Assembly: GCA_017482465.1 (NCBI GenBank)
Contig: JAFUMW010000078.1
Location: forward strand, 1-39,402
Length of the DNA stretch: 39,402 bases
Direction: 5' to 3'
From: Clostridia bacterium
GTDB lineage: Bacteria; Bacillota; Clostridia; Oscillospirales; CAG-272
Positions 16,052 to 24,097 of the stretch are shown piece by piece. The position numbers and the translations under genes were made by a program. Each line of letters starts with the position of its first letter. Position 1 is the first letter of the stretch. The notes below the pieces were generated by a model. The model was not told where the DNA came from. It worked only from the letters and a program-made list of their open reading frames with translations, and did no database searches.

Positions 16052-17597
16052 TCACTTTATCTTAAGGATAACAGGTGTCAGTATCTCTGCCGATTTTTCA
16101 AGTATGACCTCGCCGTTTTTTACACAGAATTTACAAGGCTCAAATCTGCCGTCGGGGGAGAGAACCTCTATCTTTTTCGGAATATTCTCGCAAACAAGGT
16201 GTATGCTTTCAATGGGATCAAGGCTGATATTAAATACGCCGCAGAACAGATCTCCGTCCTCCATATCGGCAACCCTCAGATACACCTCGTCATCATCGGG
16301 AACATAGATCGGCAGATCGCCGTATTGCTTCAAAAGCCTTATTAACTGGTTCTTTCTGGTATTATTCAGAAAAGCAAATGCGGTAGTAAAATGGAAGTTT
16401 GTATTTGCGTCACCGCAGAACACGATGACAGTGCCGCCCAAGGCGTTTTTATAAACGGTTGTTGCGGGGAAGAGCATCTCTCTTGAAACACCGTCGGGAA
16501 CATGGTAGCACCGAGAATCAACAATGACCGAGTCATCCAAGATCTTGATCTCGCGCGCATTAGTCTGCTTGGTGCTGTGAGTTTTTTCAACGCTGTACAG
16601 CTCACCCGAAACATTTTTGCCGCTCCAGGGCGTTACCTCAACACCAATAAATTTCTTGAATCCTCTGTTGCACAGACGTTCTGCCGCACCGCCGTCAAGT
16701 ACAAGCGTGTGTGACAGCATATCTTTGATTTCATTGTCGGAAAAGAGGGAATCGGTCATACCGTCAAGAAATGATATGTTTGATTGCTCGGTCGAAAAAT
16801 AAAACGGCAAGCCTAATCTTTCAAGCACACACATCGCCCAACCGCTGGCAGACGCCTTTGTATCATAGCCCACAGTGTTGTAGCAATAGTCGGGAGTGCA
16901 TGAGATCGGTATTCTTGCTCCTCTCCACTTCAGCGAAGGAACGATTTCGGATAATGTACGGTAAAAGCCGCTGTATTTGCTCAGGATCTTACGGTACATT
17001 CTTCCGGCAACAGGTTCAAAGTTTGCCATTCGTGTTATCCAGTGCTTTGCGCCCGAAACACCTTCCAGAATAGTACCGGTAAAATGTGTGTGAAGTGACA
17101 TCGCACCCGTGCTGTAGCGATTTTGCGGACAGGTGTCGGTCTCAGCCAAGAAGTTATCAACGTGTCCTTGATTATTAAGAACAGCTATCTGTATTGCCGC
17201 TCTCATAAATGTATTTGAAAACTGTTTCGGGCCCTGTGGGTGATAACGTCCGTTGTTGATACGTACCTGAACGGGATTTCCTTTGCCGGCGAGAATGGTT
17301 GCAATTTCTGTCGCCGCTTCGCAGGAAGGTCCGACACAGCAAAATGAACCCGGAAGGGACGGATCGACTGCATCTATGCCCTCACGCATATATTTTGCAC
17401 ATTCTACCAGTGATTCAAGCTGTGTTTCGATATACATATCGCGGTATTTTGCATCCACTGCAGAGCTTCCGACACAGTGAGCGAATACTTCCTCGCGTGT
17501 TTTTCTGAGACCTGACTTTTTTTCGAAGGCGTCAAGATGCAGCTCACACGCACAACCTCTTCCGGCGCGGATGATATGCCAAGCCTGCGGCTTGAAT
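16052..17597 (-). pseudogene. Glycosidase-like gene truncated at its 5' end
   Basis: An open frame runs from 17788 to 16052, but only the part from about 17597 downstream looks like an enzyme: KPQAWHIIRAGRGCACELHLDAFEKKSGL..., a TIM-barrel-like glycosidase segment with LAETDTCPQNRYSTG, followed by TLVLDGGAAERLCNRGFKKFIGVEV, which resembles the glutamine-amidotransferase-like trimerisation domain of GH42-type beta-galactosidases, and a C-terminal beta domain. Upstream of 17597 the frame runs through a transcription terminator and then antiframe through recombinase coding DNA, giving a basic low-complexity peptide. The gene has therefore lost its N-terminal part, promoter and ribosome binding site. 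About 515 residues remain intact without stops, so the loss may be recent. The exact family is not recognised with confidence. Confidence 0.72.
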
Positions 17598-17633
17598 AAA
17601 AAACCCGACAAGTCAGAACTTGTCAGATTTTTT
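17598..17633 (-). terminator. Terminator of the lost recombinase gene
   Basis: On the minus strand, a 16-bp stem (17618-17633 with 17598-17613, including two G-U pairs), loop TCTG, ending in a run of six T. It lies about 60 bases after the recombinase remnant's stop and borders the point where glycosidase similarity begins. It is A/T-flanked on both sides, so it may work in both directions. Confidence 0.85.
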
Positions 17634-17694
17634 GTCAGAGGACTATAAAAAAGACATTTTCGTGCTTTTGTGTTAGAGGTTTGAACCCTTGCGG

Positions 17695-17823
17695 TCATTG
17701 TGCGAAGTCGGTTCTCAATCTCTCGGTTGTTTCCGATCCGCCGATAAATATCACTTTGACTTCTTCTTTGGATTCGACGACCACGCATTCGATTATCTGT
17801 CTGACGATCCGGTCATCGTATTG
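17695..17823 (-). pseudogene. C-terminal remnant of a large serine recombinase
   Basis: Forty-three codons in a different frame from the glycosidase pseudogene read QYDDRIVRQIIECVVVESKE (first 20), continuing with a VKVIFIGG strand and ending RTDFAQ-stop. The pattern of an acidic-aromatic start, an RxxIExVVV strand and a basic or hydrophobic strand ending in GG is the usual C-terminal end of large serine recombinases of Clostridia mobile elements. No resolvase catalytic domain is present in the window, since upstream sequence is the CPBP gene. It is the scar of a deleted integrative element. Its 5' boundary overlaps the last codons of the CPBP gene. Confidence 0.72.
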
Positions 17824-18664
17824 ACTCTGTTTTATTTTTGCATTGTACAACTATATACCATAAAAGTATGGCAATAAAAGATACCGATTGAGCTATCGAA
17901 ATTCTAATGACCATAAGCTCGTCAGTTCCCGTATCGGATATGACGTGAAGCATATTTACGATGGTATTATTAACAAAGTGATCACCCATTGCCACATACA
18001 AATTTTCTGTAAGCTTGGTCATCATTGCAAATTTGAATCCTACCAAAGCAGATGTGGTAATAAGCATTATCGAAGTAGTTATGAATCCCCCCATGCTAAT
18101 TGTACCGTCCAAATAGCTTCGAAGCGGTGAGATAATGTGCCAAATGCCGAACAAGACGGACGCAAGAACAGCAGAGGTAATAAAGGCATATTTTCTTTCA
18201 AGCAACTTTTGAAACAGTCCTCTGAATATACCTTCTTCCATTATTACGTTGATAATGTTTCCTATAATACAAATCAGAAAGAAAATAAACGCGGTTTGAT
18301 CGCCTGTATTTTCTTCGACAGAATACGCACTTACGTACAGTTTAAGTAAGTCAAAATTTTCTTGAAACCTAAGAATTAAAATTTCAACAGAGTACGCAAA
18401 TATAAAGGTCGCTGTTCCGAAGCTCAAACCGATCAGCAAGTTGGGTAACACTTTTTGTTTCCTAAACCCTACCTCGCTCAGCTTCAAGCTGTAAATTTTA
18501 ACAATGATGAAAAGAACAGCAATACCTATCAGCTTATGCACAAAGGCTTCTCCTAAGAAGGTTTTATCTGTTCGCAGTAGAAAATATTCTAATATGCGAA
18601 AAACAAAGCATATCAGATATATAAGCAAAACAACCGATAAAGATCTTTGTTTTTTGTTAAGCAT
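17813..18664 (-). CDS. CPBP-family intramembrane metalloprotease-like protein
   Basis: A 283-residue polytopic membrane protein of the CPBP (Abi/Rce1-like) family. Seen: the EExxxR motif IMEEGIFRGL (Glu143, Glu144, Arg148), the second motif SVLFGIWHI with His176, and the third motif VAMGDHFVNNTIVN with His231 and Asn235. All presumed catalytic residues are present, so it is probably active. In Firmicutes such proteins are often involved in bacteriocin maturation or self-immunity. It is the third gene of a LytTR-DUF3021-CPBP operon (29-bp gap to DUF3021). Its last about ten codons overlap the recombinase remnant, so its natural C-terminus may have been replaced at the deletion junction. Confidence 0.88.
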   Translation of the reverse strand: MLNKKQRSLSVVLLIYLICFVFRILEYFLLRTDKTFLGEAFVHKLIGIAVLFIIVKIYSLKLSEVGFRKQKVLPNLLIGLSFGTATFIFAYSVEILILRFQENFDLLKLYVSAYSVEENTGDQTAFIFFLICIIGNIINVIMEEGIFRGLFQKLLERKYAFITSAVLASVLFGIWHIISPLRSYLDGTISMGGFITTSIMLITTSALVGFKFAMMTKLTENLYVAMGDHFVNNTIVNMLHVISDTGTDELMVIRISIAQSVSFIAILLWYIVVQCKNKTESIR

Positions 18665-18693
18665 AGAGTTTCTCCTTACAGATAGTCGCTAAT

Positions 18694-19098
18694 TCAATTG
18701 CTTTTTTTGTTACGCCTTTGGATAAGAGCGTTGATCTCCTCGGCTTCCTTTTTCATACTCATCAAATTCAATGAAAGTGATATACAGTACATGATGACAC
18801 TCATAATAGCGAGGATCCATACGGGAGTGCTTGAAAACCAACCGAATATTGCTCCGAAAACAATTAATGTAATAATTACGATCGAAATGTCAAGCGACAT
18901 TTCGAGTATGGGATATTTGAGTTCAAGCTTGTGTAAAAGCATTAGACATAGGTGAATAACGATGTTAGCGCCGAGCGTTTGAAACAGCGTAGGAATATAC
19001 AGGTATTCCGCTTTTAAAAACAGTGCGATAGTTGCCAAAAGAATTAATGAAATCCCCGTTGTAGCAAACATATTTACAATATATTTCTTCATATGCAT
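18694..19098 (-). CDS. DUF3021 family membrane protein
   Basis: A 134-residue protein with four hydrophobic segments (about residues 10-28, 32-54, 67-86 and 91-113) and a short basic, polar tail, matching DUF3021 proteins that are almost always encoded next to LytTR regulators. The likely role is an integral membrane partner controlling the LytTR protein, by context only. The start at 19098 overlaps the LytTR gene's last codons (overlap of 10 bases) with GAGAGGTG just upstream; an in-frame ATG at 19092 is possible. It is followed 29 bp later by CPBP. Confidence 0.8.
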   Translation of the reverse strand: MHMKKYIVNMFATTGISLILLATIALFLKAEYLYIPTLFQTLGANIVIHLCLMLLHKLELKYPILEMSLDISIVIITLIVFGAIFGWFSSTPVWILAIMSVIMYCISLSLNLMSMKKEAEEINALIQRRNKKSN

Positions 19099-19538
19099 TC
19101 ATCACCTCTCAATGCCTTTTTCACTTGGCTTAAATAGCCGCGATTTATATATACCTTCTCACCATTTTTCAAAATCGCTTCCATCCTGCTGTTAAAAAGA
19201 GGCTTAATACTGTCCAAGGCATTGATATTTAAAATGCAAGATTTGCTTATTTGCACAAAGCCATATTCTTTTAAATCGTCCATTAACTGATACAAACGGT
19301 GATCTGTGTGATAAACTGATCTTTCGAGATAAACGAAGGTCTTCTTATCGACACTTTCTATGTAGTAGATATCCGCAACGCTTATCATTTTCTCGGCATT
19401 ATCTATGTCGCATTTTATTTGCCTCTCTACCGATTGCAAGAAGGACAAAATGCGTTTGACCTTGCCATCCTCATTCGCATAGCGAAGGGTTATCTCAATA
19501 TCAGAGCAGGATGGAGCTGGTGGTTTCTTAATTTTCAT
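19089..19538 (-). CDS. LytTR-domain DNA-binding regulator
   Basis: A 149-residue stand-alone LytTR regulator without a receiver domain. Seen: an N-terminal extension (residues 1-45), then the LytTR beta-rich DNA-binding domain (about 48-145) with IYYIESVDKKTFVYL, YQLMDDLKEYGFVQISKSCILN and YINRGYLSQVKKAL. Such proteins with a DUF3021 partner usually control their own operon. AAAGGAG lies 6 bases upstream of the ATG. It heads a three-gene minus-strand operon that includes CPBP. The signal sensed is unknown. Confidence 0.88.
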   Translation of the reverse strand: MKIKKPPAPSCSDIEITLRYANEDGKVKRILSFLQSVERQIKCDIDNAEKMISVADIYYIESVDKKTFVYLERSVYHTDHRLYQLMDDLKEYGFVQISKSCILNINALDSIKPLFNSRMEAILKNGEKVYINRGYLSQVKKALRGDECI

Positions 19539-19557
19539 AGCAAGCTCCTTTTTTAAG

Positions 19558-19586
19558 ATTATATCATATTTTTAATCGAAAAAACA
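19558..19586 (-). promoter_or_regulatory. Probable promoter of the LytTR operon
   Basis: On the minus strand: a perfect TATAAT (19563-19558) with TGTTTT (19586-19581) 17 bp upstream. The -35 is weak, which suits an activator- or self-regulated promoter. The start codon is 20 bases after the -10. Confidence 0.45.
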
Positions 19587-19632
19587 GCACTGTAACCGAA
19601 CTGCGTTTTTATGATACCAAAATACAAAAACA

Positions 19633-19670
19633 TAAGAAAAAAGGCTTTGAGAATTACTCTCAAAGTCCTT
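19633..19670 (-). terminator. Second terminator downstream of tRNA-Gln
   Basis: CTTTGAGA (19665-19658 on the minus strand) pairs with TCTCAAAG (19652-19645), loop of 5, extended by flanking AAGG/CCTT. It is followed on the minus strand by TTTTTTC. Confidence 0.7.
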
Positions 19671-19704
19671 TGATGGTCGAGCGGAATTTTTAATATCCGA
19701 ACTA

Positions 19705-19740
19705 TTAGAAAACGAGTCCGAACCTAAAAAGTTCAGACTC
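19705..19740 (-). terminator. First terminator downstream of tRNA-Gln
   Basis: GAGTCTGAAC (minus strand, 19740-19731) pairs with GTTCGGACTC (19723-19714), with one U-G pair and a 7-base loop. A GTTTTC tract follows. It lies 8 bases after the tRNA CCA end. Confidence 0.65.
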
Positions 19741-19748
19741 GCTGATCT

Positions 19749-19824
19749 TGGCTGCGGCACTAGGATTCGAACCTAGGAAATGACGGAGTCAGAGTCCGTT
19801 GCCTTACCGCTTGGCGATGCCGCA
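19749..19824 (-). tRNA. tRNA-Gln (anticodon CUG)
   Basis: The minus strand folds into a cloverleaf: acceptor arms TGCGGCA (19824-19818) and TGCCGCA (19759-19753), D-arm GCCAAGCGGTAAGGC, anticodon arm with loop CTCTGAC (anticodon CTG, reading CAG for glutamine), T-arm CTAGG-TTCGAAT-CCTAG, discriminator G and an encoded CCA (19751-19749). The GCCAAGCGGTAAGGCAACGGA block is typical of tRNA-Gln. The variable loop counts 6 bases by my folding, one more than the usual five. Confidence 0.93.
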
Positions 19825-19836
19825 TTAACAGACTAT

Positions 19837-19865
19837 ATAATACCATATTCCGAGAAAAATGTCAA
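19837..19865 (-). promoter_or_regulatory. Promoter of tRNA-Gln
   Basis: On the minus strand: a perfect TTGACA (19865-19860), a 17-bp spacer and TATTAT (19842-19837), 12 bases before the mature tRNA 5' end. This consensus-like strength is expected of a stable RNA promoter. Confidence 0.85.
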
Positions 19866-20014
19866 TAGGTAATTTTAATTTTTTTCAAATTTGTTTGATT
19901 TTTTAGTCTGTCTCTCCTCACACATTTTATTTTTTGCTTATTTGACTAAAAATATGCTATTTTTATAGTATTTCTTGCACAAAAAAATAAGATTATTTTT
20001 GATTGTTTTGCCGC

Positions 20015-20043
20015 TTGAAAACATTGCCCTTATATGATAGTAT
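20015..20043 (+). promoter_or_regulatory. Promoter of beta-helix paralog 1
   Basis: TTGAAA (20015-20020), a 17-bp spacer and TAGTAT (20038-20043), 35 bp before the ATG at 20079. It follows a very AT-rich stretch (19866-20010) in which I see no gene. Confidence 0.6.
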
Positions 20044-20078
20044 ATATATACCCAAAAATATCAGGAAGGAAAACGGAA

Positions 20079-23000
20079 ATGAAAAAACTTATTGCATTTT
20101 TACTCGCGGTCATTATGATTGCTTCGGTCGTGCCTTTTACGGTGTCTGCCGAAGCTCCCAAAACCGTATACGGCGGAGAATCGCTCGAGGTTACGGTCAA
20201 GATGACAAGCGATTTCAAATACGAGATGAAGGAGGACGGATACAAGTATATTCACTATACTGCAACAGCAGGTGAGTACGGTAACGGCAACTACGTGCTT
20301 AACTTTACTCCTACCGAAGTGTCATTGTTTGATTATCCTTATATAGCTGTTCGCTACAGGACAAATTCCACCCGCGCATTCGACGTCAATATGATAAAAA
20401 GCGGCAAGGAAAGTAATCCTGCGAACAAATATACGACCGTCAGTAACGATATGTGGCAGACACTTATCGTTGATCTGAACGAAATGACAAAGGGCGCGGG
20501 TCTTGCTGAGGCTACAGACAAGGTCTCGCTCAGAATCAAGCCCTTCGGCGCGCATGACAAGATCATTATTGACGGCGCGTACGTTGACCTTATGTATATG
20601 GCTTGCTTCAAGACAGCACAAGAAGCTGAAAAGTTTGTATATTCCGGAGAGGGTACTCCCGTAACCGGTGAGGTAAGCGTTACAAAAGCTCCCGATGCGA
20701 TCAACAAGACAGAGGCGGCAGAAAGCGAAAATAAGAGTGAGAGCGCTTCGAGTGCTGTTTCCGGTCAGCCTTACGATATCAAGCACGTATTCGGCGGCGA
20801 GTCGCTTGAATACGTTGGCACCTGTTCAACCGACTTCCAGTACGAGATACTCGAGGAGGACGGCAAGAAATATATCCACTACACCTGCGAGCCCGGCACA
20901 TACGACAACAGCGGTATTCATACCACGTTTACCCCCGAGGGCTTCTCGCTTTACGATTATCCCTACGTACGTATCCATTACAGAACCAATTCGCACAAAA
21001 ATTTCAGTATGAATATGTACAGCAAGAAGGGCGAAAGCTGGATGAGCAAGAACCCGACGACAACCGGCGACGGCACATGGCGTGATGTTATACTTACCGT
21101 TAACGACATGATCGGCGGAAAAGGTCCTCTCGGCGCATCCGAAATAGGCGTTTACCTTATGATCAAGCCCTTCGGTGCACACGAAAAAACGCTTCCGCAG
21201 CCCGGTTACGTTGACTATATGTATATTGCTTGCTTCAGAACGCTTGAGGATGCACAGGCATTTGTATACACGGGCGAAACCGATCCTGTCGGCTCAGGTG
21301 TTGAAATAACCGAAACACCTTACTACTATGCGGATGAGGCGTATCTTGCAGAGCTTAACGCTATGACAGACGCACGCATCGAGGCGATAAAGAATTCACC
21401 CACAGAGGTTACGGTAACAGGTACGAAGTACTACGTTGCCGCAAACGGAGACGATGCTGACGACGGTCTTACACCCGAAACAGCATGGCAGACGATAAAT
21501 AAGGTAAACAGTGTAAAGTTCAACGAGGGTGACGGTGTATTCTTCAAGCGCGGCGACAGCTTTAGAACGACCGTTCCGCTCAAGAGCCACGGCATCACAC
21601 TTTCGGCATACGGAAGCGGCGCAAAGCCGAAGATAATCGCATCTGTTGACGCTTCGGGCGCTGACAAATGGCTTGAAACCGAATACGAAAACGTATGGGT
21701 TTACAGCGATGTTCTTGATGCTTCCTCGCGTGACGTTGGTACAATAGTATTCGACGGCGGACGTGCGTGGGGTATCAAGGTAAGCTGGACAAAGGGCGAT
21801 ATCCGTGTTGATAACGGACTTGTTTCCAACGGCAAGGACGAGCCTTACGAGGTAGACGACCCCGAATTTATTGATCACCGCGATCTGCAGGGTAATCTTG
21901 AATTCTACCACAGCTGGTTTGACGATCACCTCTATCTCTATTGTAAGGACGGCAACCCCGGCGACGTATTCACTTCTATTGAAATAGTCGATAACGGTCA
22001 CGGCATCTCGATGGGAAGCAACACCGTAATCGATAACCTCGAAGTGTTCGGTGCAGGCTCGCACGGTATCGGCGGCGGTACTGTCAAGAACGTACTCGTT
22101 CAGAATTGTGTGCTTTCCTGGATAGGCGGCTCTATTCAGGGCGACAGCGGCCCCGGTAATACTACCCGTTACGGTAATGCGGTAGAATCCTATGGCTCAA
22201 GTGACAACTTCACAATCCGCAACTGCTACGCAACACAGGTATACGACTGCTGTTGGACAGCGCAGATACAGGGTCCCGGTACGTTCAACAATATCAAATT
22301 CTATGGAAACGTAGCCGAGTATTCCAATACCGGTCTTGAGGTATGGCAGGAGGGCGGAACTATCTCGAATATGGATCTTTACGACAATATCACGAGATAC
22401 GACGGCTACGGCTGGAGCCATCAGAGACCTAACAAGGGCGGAGATATCTTCAAGAATGACAAGCCGGGCACACCGTACAACGACGGTAACTTCTTCTATG
22501 GCGGCTTCGGCGGAGCGTCGACAAAATTTGTAAATAACCATGTACGCAATAATATAAACTTTATTACTGCTTCGACCGGTCACGCGCTTCGCGCTACAGG
22601 TACGGAACAGTACAACTTCCACGATAATATCTATGTAAACTCCACCGATAAAAACATCGGTTCTATCGCGGCTAACCCCGGACGCGGCTCCGGTGCACTC
22701 TGGTGGCCTAAATTCACCGAGGAAAATGTACTCAAGGCTGTAAAGACAGGCTTTGAGCAGGGCAGTAAGTTCTATTGGGTAGAGCCCGAGCGCGAGGTCA
22801 GAATGTATGACCCGAACAACGGCGTGAACGTATTTGACGACATTGCTGATAACTTCTGGGGCAGAGAATATATCGACTTTGTAACCCTCAAGGGACTTTT
22901 CAACGGTGTAAGCGAAACAGAGTTCTCGCCTAACGGTACTATGACACGTGCTATGCTCGTAACCGTTCTCGGCAGACTTTCGGGCGACAGCATTTCAAGA

Positions 23001-23900
23001 GCGAAGAACGTAAGCTTTACAGATGTTAATCTTGGCGCATGGTACGCACCTTACGTACAGTGGGCTGAAGAAAAGGGACTTGTAGACGCAGGCGCGTCCT
23101 TCAGACCTGATGACAAGGCAACACGTGAGGAGCTTGCTGATATGCTCTACAGATACGCAAAGAGCGAATACAAGGCAGGCGACGTATCGGGCGTTGCGAT
23201 GAGCTTCTCCGATGCGGCAAGCGTTGACGCGAAGTACGCAAACGGTATCAAATTCTGTACTTCAAACGGTATCATCGGCGGCTACGAGGACGGAAGCGTT
23301 AAGCCGAAGAACTCGGCGACAAGAACAGAGGTATCTGCGATGATCGAAAGATTTGTAAGCTACCTCACACATACCGAGGCAGACGGAGAGCTTGCATATC
23401 AGAACGCAAAGAAAATTGAATTCAAGGGTGCTGAACTTCGCAAGATAGTTGACGTAAAGAGCGTTCGCGCGCAGGTAGTGGGCGATACGGTTGAGTTTAC
23501 TCCCTTTACTGCTACGGGAAGCCCTGTTATCAATCTTTACGACTACCTCTCGAAGGACATCAGATTTGTTGAGTATCCGGCGATACTCGTGAAGTATTCC
23601 ACAACTGTCGATTCCGATGTAAGCGCAGAGCTTATGTACAAGACCTCTGCAAGCTTCCAGATGAAGACGACCGGTGTTGCTGGAAGCTCGTCAAAGGAAA
23701 GCGGATATATGCTCTTTGACTGCACTCCCTACTATTCGACCATTTCGCTTGCCGCTTATAACGATGACTGCGGACTTGCGATCTATCCGTGGGGAAGCGA
23801 GGAGGTCACATTCGGTGAGGGAGAAAAGTTTGTGATCGAGTCGGTTACTTTCTTTGACAGCGTAAGCGCTGCCGACAGATATGCAAAAACAGGCGCGTGA
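20079..23900 (+). CDS. SLH-anchored right-handed beta-helix surface protein, paralog 1 (two N-terminal modules)
   Basis: A secreted protein of 1273 residues, largest of six paralogs. Order: signal peptide 1-25; N-module about 28-190; Thr/Glu/Ser-rich linker; second N-module about 232-397 (repeat of the first, with motifs YDYPYV.IHYRTNS, L.IKPFG and YIACF); helical linker about 415-440 ending NSP...V.GTKYYV; right-handed beta-helix about 450-900 with GSHGIGGGTVKNV, NAVESYGSSDNF, YDCCWT (Cys724-Cys725) and GLEVWQ; three SLH motifs about 918-1100 (FDDIADNFWGREYID, FTDVNLGAWYAPYVQWAEEKG, TSNGIIGGYEDGSVKPKNSATR); C-terminal beta-rich module about 1115-1273. SLH motifs bind pyruvylated secondary cell wall polymer, so it sits on the cell surface. 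The helix core resembles polysaccharide lyases or glycosidases, but activity is unproven. The ATG at 20079 has AGGAAGGA upstream and starts the signal peptide. Confidence 0.88.
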   Translation: MKKLIAFLLAVIMIASVVPFTVSAEAPKTVYGGESLEVTVKMTSDFKYEMKEDGYKYIHYTATAGEYGNGNYVLNFTPTEVSLFDYPYIAVRYRTNSTRAFDVNMIKSGKESNPANKYTTVSNDMWQTLIVDLNEMTKGAGLAEATDKVSLRIKPFGAHDKIIIDGAYVDLMYMACFKTAQEAEKFVYSGEGTPVTGEVSVTKAPDAINKTEAAESENKSESASSAVSGQPYDIKHVFGGESLEYVGTCSTDFQYEILEEDGKKYIHYTCEPGTYDNSGIHTTFTPEGFSLYDYPYVRIHYRTNSHKNFSMNMYSKKGESWMSKNPTTTGDGTWRDVILTVNDMIGGKGPLGASEIGVYLMIKPFGAHEKTLPQPGYVDYMYIACFRTLEDAQAFVYTGETDPVGSGVEITETPYYYADEAYLAELNAMTDARIEAIKNSPTEVTVTGTKYYVAANGDDADDGLTPETAWQTINKVNSVKFNEGDGVFFKRGDSFRTTVPLKSHGITLSAYGSGAKPKIIASVDASGADKWLETEYENVWVYSDVLDASSRDVGTIVFDGGRAWGIKVSWTKGDIRVDNGLVSNGKDEPYEVDDPEFIDHRDLQGNLEFYHSWFDDHLYLYCKDGNPGDVFTSIEIVDNGHGISMGSNTVIDNLEVFGAGSHGIGGGTVKNVLVQNCVLSWIGGSIQGDSGPGNTTRYGNAVESYGSSDNFTIRNCYATQVYDCCWTAQIQGPGTFNNIKFYGNVAEYSNTGLEVWQEGGTISNMDLYDNITRYDGYGWSHQRPNKGGDIFKNDKPGTPYNDGNFFYGGFGGASTKFVNNHVRNNINFITASTGHALRATGTEQYNFHDNIYVNSTDKNIGSIAANPGRGSGALWWPKFTEENVLKAVKTGFEQGSKFYWVEPEREVRMYDPNNGVNVFDDIADNFWGREYIDFVTLKGLFNGVSETEFSPNGTMTRAMLVTVLGRLSGDSISRAKNVSFTDVNLGAWYAPYVQWAEEKGLVDAGASFRPDDKATREELADMLYRYAKSEYKAGDVSGVAMSFSDAASVDAKYANGIKFCTSNGIIGGYEDGSVKPKNSATRTEVSAMIERFVSYLTHTEADGELAYQNAKKIEFKGAELRKIVDVKSVRAQVVGDTVEFTPFTATGSPVINLYDYLSKDIRFVEYPAILVKYSTTVDSDVSAELMYKTSASFQMKTTGVAGSSSKESGYMLFDCTPYYSTISLAAYNDDCGLAIYPWGSEEVTFGEGEKFVIESVTFFDSVSAADRYAKTGA

Positions 23901-23913
23901 ACTTAACATCAAG

Positions 23914-23974
23914 TATAAAAAGTAGCCAATTTCAAAGAAAATGGTGACAAAATCATATAAAAAGTAGCCAATTT
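23914..23974 (+). repeat. Two 19-bp direct repeats spaced 42 bp apart
   Basis: The 19-base word beginning TATAAAAAGTAGCC and ending AATTT is found identically at 23914-23932 and 23956-23974, start-to-start distance 42 bp (four helix turns). It lies between paralogs 1 and 2, just upstream of the paralog 2 promoter. It may be a regulator site pair, or the end of a lost insertion sequence whose transposase binds repeats. Confidence 0.75.
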
Positions 23975-23998
23975 TCTATAGATATTTATTTAAAAGTA

Positions 23999-24007
23999 TG
24001 CTATAAT
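23999..24007 (+). promoter_or_regulatory. Extended -10 promoter of beta-helix paralog 2
   Basis: TGC directly followed by TATAAT (24002-24007) forms an extended -10 element; no good -35 is present at 17 bp. The predicted transcription start, about 24013-24014, coincides with the first base of the leader stem. Confidence 0.55.
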
Positions 24008-24012
24008 TAAAT

Positions 24013-24097
24013 ATGTCCGGCGGCAGGGATGTTTTCCCTTTTCGAATTTTTTGCGCGAGTGGCTTTAATATCGAATTCTCTGCTGTCGGATATTTTT
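24013..24097 (+). ncRNA. Structured leader RNA of paralog 2
   Basis: The outer stem pairs 24013-24026 with 24080-24093: 14 continuous pairs, four of them G-U. Inside are GGGA/TCCC (24026-24029 with 24035-24038; the first base is shared with the outer stem) and TTCGA/TCGAA (24041-24045 with 24071-24075). A T-rich tract follows at once. The outer stem and the CAGGG-n-TGTTT segment are shared with the leader of paralog 3. Candidate attenuator or riboswitch; no known class recognised. Confidence 0.5.

Noticed and set aside
17598..17788. Upstream part of the long minus-strand frame (start at 17788) as the true N-terminus of the glycosidase
   Set aside because: This part reads through a strong terminator and antiframe through recombinase coding DNA, is very basic and low in structure, and has no ribosome binding site.
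17813..18664. CPBP (Abi) protein as a phage-defence system
   Set aside because: The old Abi name is misleading; with LytTR and DUF3021 neighbours a peptide-processing or immunity role is more likely, and there are no other defence genes nearby.
20034..20078. Start of paralog 1 at the in-frame ATG at 20034
   Set aside because: It would overlap the promoter and put 15 residues before an otherwise perfect signal peptide; the ATG at 20079 has the ribosome binding site.
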